Below are positions 58,633 to 64,000 of a DNA stretch of 64,000 nucleotides, piece after piece. This stretch comes from Hexactinellida sp. DTS-2022 (taxonomy: Eukaryota > Porifera > Hexactinellida), in the NCBI GenBank assembly GCA_028753945.1, contig JAPNXP010000007.1, forward strand, positions 3,534,001 through 3,598,000, in the 5' to 3' direction. Position 1 is the stretch's first letter. Every line of letters starts with the position of its first letter. Made by a program: the position numbers and the translations under genes. The notes under the pieces were generated by a model. The model ran no database searches. It saw only the letters and a program-made list of their open reading frames with translations, and was not told the origin of the DNA.

Positions 58633-61600
58633 AGTTAGGGAATTATAACTCAAAACCTCGAAAAAAATTGTTACCAAACAATTTCTACACTAGCGTCTTC
58701 TTCTGTGTCCGAATAAACATAGAAAAAAAGTTGCAAGCCCAAAGCTGTGAGGAAAAATTTTTACACCCCTTCAAACCTGGGGACCAGGGGCCAAAAATCG
58801 CCGATATTTTTACCTTTTTTTTTTCATTAAAATCAATTTACATGGTGTATTTTGGAATAAGGAATTGTTTAGAACCACCCATTTTATGCTAGCATTAATA
58901 GAACCTCTCGAACTTTGAGCATTTACTCGAAAAATTCGAATATCTGAAACCTAATACTACAAAAGTTAGGCCCTATCAAATAAATTACTTGTTTAATATT
59001 CCCGCCCGTCCCAATTTTTACACTCCGTCCGGATTCATTTACTATTAACTTATGAACTTAATAGTGCAAAATATTAGCTATTGACTGATGTTAAATATTC
59101 CTAATGTATCAATTTTAATAAGTCAAGAATTTTAGAGCATTACTTTTATATTTTGGGCATTGCCTTGTGTTTTTCTAATTAAATTAAATCAGAATATGTA
59201 TTTTATTTGATATTGGATATGTTGTTTCATATTAATGGAATAAAAAAGAAAAAGAAAATCCCGTCCGCCGTCCTTATTTTCTAAAAAATCTGGATGGTAA
59301 ACAAGTAAATTTTTACATGTATTTATGTTGCGGTGTGTACCACACACACTGTCATGTTAGTGTGTGCAGGTACACACTGCTGTATGACCGCACACAATCA
59401 GTGTATTAGTGTGTGCGGGCACACACTGTTACCTGCACACAATTAATGACTAGACTACATTGTCTCAATAAACACTAAGGAGTTTGTGTAATTGCGAAAG
59501 AGATCGAATGCCGGCTGCTATCCTCGTGTATTCGGTACATACAAACTATAATTTTTTATTCCGTAATAATAATTATTTAATTATAAACAGGAATGTTAGA
59601 AATGTTGTAATAGCCTATTTTTCTGTTAACTGTTAACAGCATTACTCTTGCTGTTTACAGCTTATTTTTACACTCCTTCTTTTTTATCAAGCCAATTTTC
59701 AGTAAATTTTTCAAGTATAGAGTATCTGGAAACACTTACGATGGGTGTAGATAAGGGGGGTAGAGGAGTTTTAATCACTCCAGATATTATACAAACTGTG
59801 AACTATATGCCCATACTATACATATTACATATAGTATATTACTCTGCTTGCGGAGTAAGCGCCACACTACTTAAAATTTATCTATTCACCTGCTTACACA
59901 AAAGTACACTTGACAATTGTCAGTATATTTAAGCCACATAAGCTAAAATTGTATTTAGCAGCTTTTTTTTAGTTTCTAGAAATAAGAAACTATTCGCTTT
60001 TAATTAAGAGGGCCCAGTAATTGCAAATCGTTCTTTCACAGTTGAATTTCGATCCCAATTATTATAGAATGTCTCCTATGAGATACAAAAGGAGATTAAT
60101 GTAAATATCAGACCCTTAATATGCTGTTAATGACGCATTTAATGTTACTAGTTAAACTACAGTTGGCTGTTATATTTGCTGTTAACTGTAACAGCTCCTT
60201 CCCGCCCTGATTATAAATTACATCATTTTTCAGGCTGGAAATTCAGCTTTATAGATCAGCCCGTGACCAGCCTAACTACACAGTTGATGTTAGTTAGATC
60301 ATACTACAAGTCAATAATACATAATATATAATACAAAACAGCTCACAGACAGGATGGATGACACATTCTTTCGTATGCTTCCAAATTTATGAATACTTTG
60401 GAACATGTTTTCGTTTTATTAAATAGAATTTCTTATTCTTTACATGACCCCGCAGCAAAGAGCATTCCCATAGGATTTCAACTCGCGGGAATTAACATAG
60501 CATGAAAATTTTCCCCATTCCCATCATATGGAAATGCTGTGGGTATTCCCATATCGACGGCAACACTGCCACCCAGTAGTAAACACTTTGAAATACATAA
60601 TGCAGTAAGCAATATTCGTGTCGGTTCGCTATCCATGGAGATCCATGGAGTCTACCTAGTACCTACATGAAAACCCTAAGCAACTCTTTAAACATACTTT
60701 GATTTTAATTCAATGTAGTAAAGTTTAAATGGAAAAATAACAAATACACTAAGTTCGATGTAATACTGGAATTGAATGAAAAATTGAGAATTCGAAGTTC
60801 GATTCTCTTTCTCCTGCCTAAATTTTATACCCCTATCATAAATGGTCTAGTTAGGCTTATCTGTAAGGCAGAAAGGCCACCCAGAAAATAAGCGAACAAT
60901 TTTGAAACTTTGCTGCTTAGAGTAGTATTAAATAGTTGTAGTATCCTACTATAGTCTATGATTAAATAATCATTATTACGGATTAAAAAATTATAGTTTG
61001 TATCAGGGAATGAAAGGTTCACGAACGGACTGAATAAACCAAATTCAGTTCATTTCAAATTAACGCACGTTCAGTTCGTTCACGTTCACCTCCTAACTTC
61101 AACACCACCAGCGTTCGTTCAGTTCGTTCAACTGCCGTTCAGGCAACCGTTGACGTTCGTTCAGTTCGTCCAGCGTAAATGCCATCAAAGTCTTGCGTTC
61201 AGTTCGTTCAGTTCAAGTTCAATAAGTTCGTTCGTGAACCTTTCATTCCCTGGTTTGTATGTACCGAATACACGAGGATAGCAGCCGGCATTCGATCTCT
61301 TTCGCAATTACACAAACTCCTTAGTGTTTATTGAGACAATGTAGTCTAGTCATTAATTGTGGCAGGTACCAGTGTGTGCCCGCACACACTAATACACTGA
61401 TTGTGTGCGGTCATACAGCAGTGTGTACCTGCACACACTAACATGACAGTGTGTGTGTGGTACACACCGCAACATAAATACATGTAAAAATTTACTTGTT
61501 TATCATCCAGATTTTTTAGAAAATAAGGACGGCGGACGGGATTTTCTTTTTCTTTTTTATTCCATTAATATGAAACAACATATCCAATATCAAATAAAAT

Positions 61601-62176
61601 ACATATTCTGATTTAATTTAATTAGAAAAAAACAAGGCAATGCCCAAAATATAAAAAAATGCTCTAAAATTCTTGACTTATTAAAATTGATACATTAGGA
61701 ATATTTAACATCAGTCAATAGCTAATATTTTGCACTATTAAGTTCATAAGTTAATAGTAAATGAATCCGGACGGAGTGTAAAAATTGGGACGGGCGGGAA
61801 TATTAAACAAGTAATTTATTTGATAGGGCCTAACTTTTGTAGTATTAGGTTTCAGATATTCGAATTTTTCGAGTAAATGCTCAAAGTTCGAGAGGTTCTA
61901 TTAATGCTAGCATAAAATGGGTGGTTCCAAACAATTCCTTATTCCAAAATACACCATATAAATTGATTTTAATGAAAAAAAAAAGGTAAAAATATCGGCG
62001 ATTTTTGGCCCCTGGTCCCCAGGTTTGAAGGGGTGTAAAAAAATTTCCTCACAGCTTTGGGCTTGCAACTTTTTTTCTATGTTTATTCGGACATAGAAGA
62101 AGACGCTAGTGTAGAAATTGTTTGGTAACAATTTTTTTCGAGGTTGACCTATAATTTGGGCTAAAATTCCCTAACT
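58633..62176. mobile_element. Giant inverted-repeat element Y, about 960-bp arms
   Basis: The arm 58633-59592 is repeated, inverted and nearly identical, in 60950-62176; the right arm is longer only by the MITE 61004-61252 and a few indels. The arms begin TAGTTAGGGAATT. TTAA follows on the right at 62177-62180. The arms contain TGTGTGCGGGCACACACTG-type palindromes (59330-59450, 61370-61470). The same 74-codon frame is open in both arms (58668-58892 plus, 61907-62131 minus) but is probably chance. The 1.36-kb centre has no recognisable transposase. Confidence 0.8.
61004..61252. mobile_element. hAT MITE, CAGGGAATGAAAGG family, copy 2
   Basis: CAGGGAATGAAAGGTTCACG and its complement form the ends, with the exact duplication GTTTGTAT at 60996-61003 and 61253-61260. 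GTTCAGTTCGTTCA units fill the interior. The opposite arm of element Y (near 59548-59556) still has the empty site. Confidence 0.9.
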
Positions 62177-62465
62177 ATTAACACAGTTGATCTGATCGCC
62201 GCTGTTGACCAATCTCAAGATTACTGATAGATTGGTTTGAATTCTTTCTAGTGTTGGTTTATGAACTGGATCAATTGAACAAGTAGCCCATTTCAGGAAC
62301 TCTCTCTTGTTCATGAAACAGTCACGAGCAACATTCCCTGTAGCGAAGTACCGCCATGGCTAGAAGGGATATCAACGCTGATATTAAATTTGACTTCAAT
62401 GATTGATCTAATGCGTCTCATCGATGCTTGGACCTTAAAGTTTGATGGCGACCATTGTGTGCGAC

Positions 62466-62736
62466 CAGTGGCGGCGCAAGTAATGAAGAAGTAAATTTTA
62501 AAGATCTGCCAAATAAATCTGACTAAAAAGCTTGTGATAATCTTATCTGAGGAGGGTAACTTTGAACAGGTTAGAAAAGTTGGGGTAATCTGAGTTGGGT
62601 AATTTTTATCTGCCAATCCGGGGAGCTTATTCGGGGGAAAAATAGTATAATAGCATAATTTCCATAGTTAGCAACATTAAGAAAATAAACAGCCCTGGCT
62701 AGCCCCATTCGTTACAGTTCGGTAGCGTCGCCACTG
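62466..62736. mobile_element. hAT MITE, CAGTGGCGGC family, in the RAG1-like gene
   Basis: CAGTGGCGGCGCAAG and the complement of GTAGCGTCGCCACTG form the ends, with the exact duplication TGTGCGAC at 62458-62465 and 62737-62744. Removing it joins QLDAGRT and QWSPSNF in frame. It also contains a fragment of another MITE end near 62620-62650. Confidence 0.88.
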
Positions 62737-62855
62737 TGTGCGACCTGCATCCAGTTGGTATATTAGGATCATAAACCAATTGAAAACACAAAGATATGAA
62801 TGTAAGGGAGAAGCTGATAAGATGTTGACGTTGGAAGTTGGTTGGTGAGTTATAC

Positions 62856-63662
62856 CATGGCCTACTATATAATACGGCTAGATAAGTCAAGTATTTGCCA
62901 TTTTATTTCCAGGCCAGTGTTTACTTTCTAATTGCTGGTAAAATAAATTACCTATTGTCATGGAATAAACTGAACTGAGGTTTTCAAATACGCTGGAAAC
63001 ATCTAAAATACTTTTGAGAATGATTTCTCATCGGATTTAACCACAATGACGTAATCAAATATACATACCCATATATGGTAATTAATACTAATTATGAAGT
63101 AGAGATTTGAAGTGGAGATTGAAGTCGAGATTCAGTGAACATTAGCTAAATAAGTCACAAGAACGGTCATTAAACTGACTGGGAAACATGTACGTCGTCA
63201 AACAGCACTTTTAGGACTTAGATTAAAATCTAACTATACATTTCAAAAAAATACAAAACATATGGTTTGATAACAATAGTATAATTATTTACTTACATTG
63301 ACGTTGAAAAGAATTTGAGTGAAAGGAATTACATAATTTGTTAAAGTAGTTAGTATTTAACAAGAAAAATGCATTAGGATAAAAACGGCAAAGTTAGATT
63401 CTCAAATTATCTAAAAAATTAACATTTATTTAACACCATTACCATATATGGGTATGTATATTTGATTACGTCATTGTGGTTAAATCCGATGATAAATCAT
63501 TCTCAAAAGTATTTTAGATGTTTCCAGCGTATTTGAAAACCTAAATTCAGTTTATTCCATGACAATAGGTAATTTATTTTACGAGCAATTAGAAGTAAAC
63601 ACTGGCCTGGAAATAAAATGGCAAATACTTGACTTATCTAGCCGTATTATATAGTAGGCCAT
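62856..63662. mobile_element. P-type MITE with long arms, in the RAG1-like gene
   Basis: The arms of about 230 bp start CATGGCCTACTATATAATAC and are inverted (62856-63085, 63435-63662). The flanks AGTTATAC and GGTTATAC match at seven of eight positions, and the element starts with C as in the P element at 41211. The terminus (CAxxGCCTACTATA) is similar to that P element, suggesting a non-autonomous relative. Half of it recurs at 37728-37938. Confidence 0.75.
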
Positions 63663-64000
63663 GGTTATACTAACACGTTGATGAGAAGGTACATAATTTT
63701 AAAAATTATCCTTCATTAACCTCATTGAAAATTTCATGAGCTTTGACGAATCTGTAAATGATAATCCAGATTCAACCCATTCTAAGCTTTTAATTTGGGA
63801 CTCAGTCGCAGTACATATATGACATGAAGCACCTCCTGCACCATCCAATATACCAGCCATCTTAGTATCAAAAAGGGAACGAATTATTTTAACATTAATC
63901 TGTCCGCCACCTAGATTAAACCCGTCCTCCATGATATGGTCAGTTTCAGGATTTATCAGAGTCTCCATTATAAATTTGACATTGCCATAATCTTCTTTCA

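Larger units (their letters stand above)
57391..64000 (-). pseudogene. RAG1/Transib-like transposase remnant split by nested insertions (tentative)
   Basis: The frame enters from the window edge (KEDYGNVKFI at 64000), passes LGGGQINVKIIRSLFDTKMA and GAGGASCHICTATESQI, then after a stop at 63699-63701 NYVPSHQRVSITHQPTSNV. It is cut by the MITEs 62856-63662 and 62466-62736 and continues LDAGRTQWSPSNF, SMRRIRSIIEVKFNIS, SHGGTSLQ, and after a frameshift near 62336 GNVARDCFMNKREFLKWATC and LERIQTNLSVILRLVNSGDQ. Beyond the TTAA insertions 57753-62176 it resumes LEELCKGTHQ, ISEFAWTSITPSLHELL, GYGFKNISEECLRACNKY and ENLARKTSFTDNVRDIF. The order (Cys pair, GN-AR, Trp-SVHK-like, E-NK-R-ARK) recalls RAG1/Transib cores. 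The family call is from memory. Confidence 0.55.

Noticed and set aside
58668..62131. Two nearly identical 74-codon open frames (58668-58892 plus, 61907-62131 minus) as a conserved small protein
   Set aside because: They are the same DNA in the two arms of the inverted repeat Y, so agreement is due to duplication and gives no evidence of coding.
1..64000. rRNA or tRNA genes
   Set aside because: No rRNA core segment, tRNA cloverleaf or A/B box pair was recognised by eye. A covariance-model scan would be needed to exclude diverged ones.

Overview
The window is nuclear DNA from an intron-rich animal, most likely an invertebrate. It is AT-rich, the one host gene seen is split by kilobase-scale introns with GT/AG borders, and most of the rest is transposon DNA. 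The species cannot be named from the sequence. No rRNA, tRNA, CRISPR array or bacterial-style operon was found.

Host gene (minus strand, 1432-40245). Four exons (39773-40245, 22116-22445, 10752-11207, 1432-1790) join in frame and encode part of an EML5/EML6-like microtubule-associated WD40/TAPE protein. The last exon ends in the acidic linker that leads to a further EML repeat. The 5' exons (above 40245) and 3' exons (below 1432) were not found. The introns are about 17.3, 10.9 and 9.0 kb and are filled with mobile elements.

Region 1-9700 holds two decayed OTU-protease genes, a Helitron, TA-target MITEs and an element with GGGCCCGTATTCACTAAGA termini. Region 9900-26400 holds TTAA-target, Tc1/pogo-like and hAT MITEs, plus a Helitron nested in a Helitron that also carries a hAT MITE. 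Region 26800-31050 is a dead hAT element with a DUF4371/ZMYM-like transposase cut by hAT MITEs. Region 31500-39200 holds decayed transposase on the minus strand and further MITEs. Region 40500-51900 is rich in P-superfamily DNA: a near-complete P element with long TIRs and an 8-bp duplication, a second 5'-truncated copy in opposite orientation, a third THAP/P-lineage pseudogene, and a foldback element. Region 51900-57400 holds MITEs, Helitron fragments and a mariner helix-turn-helix remnant.

Region 57391-64000 (minus) is the most unusual part. It is a decayed gene, tentatively RAG1/Transib-like, whose reading frame can be followed through at least four separate insertions: a P-type MITE, a hAT MITE and two TTAA-target elements. 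One of the TTAA elements is a 3.5-kb giant inverted repeat that carries its own hAT MITE.

The transposons do not act together as a system. Taken together they record many successive insertions, and the target duplications and empty sites inside the window let their order be read directly.
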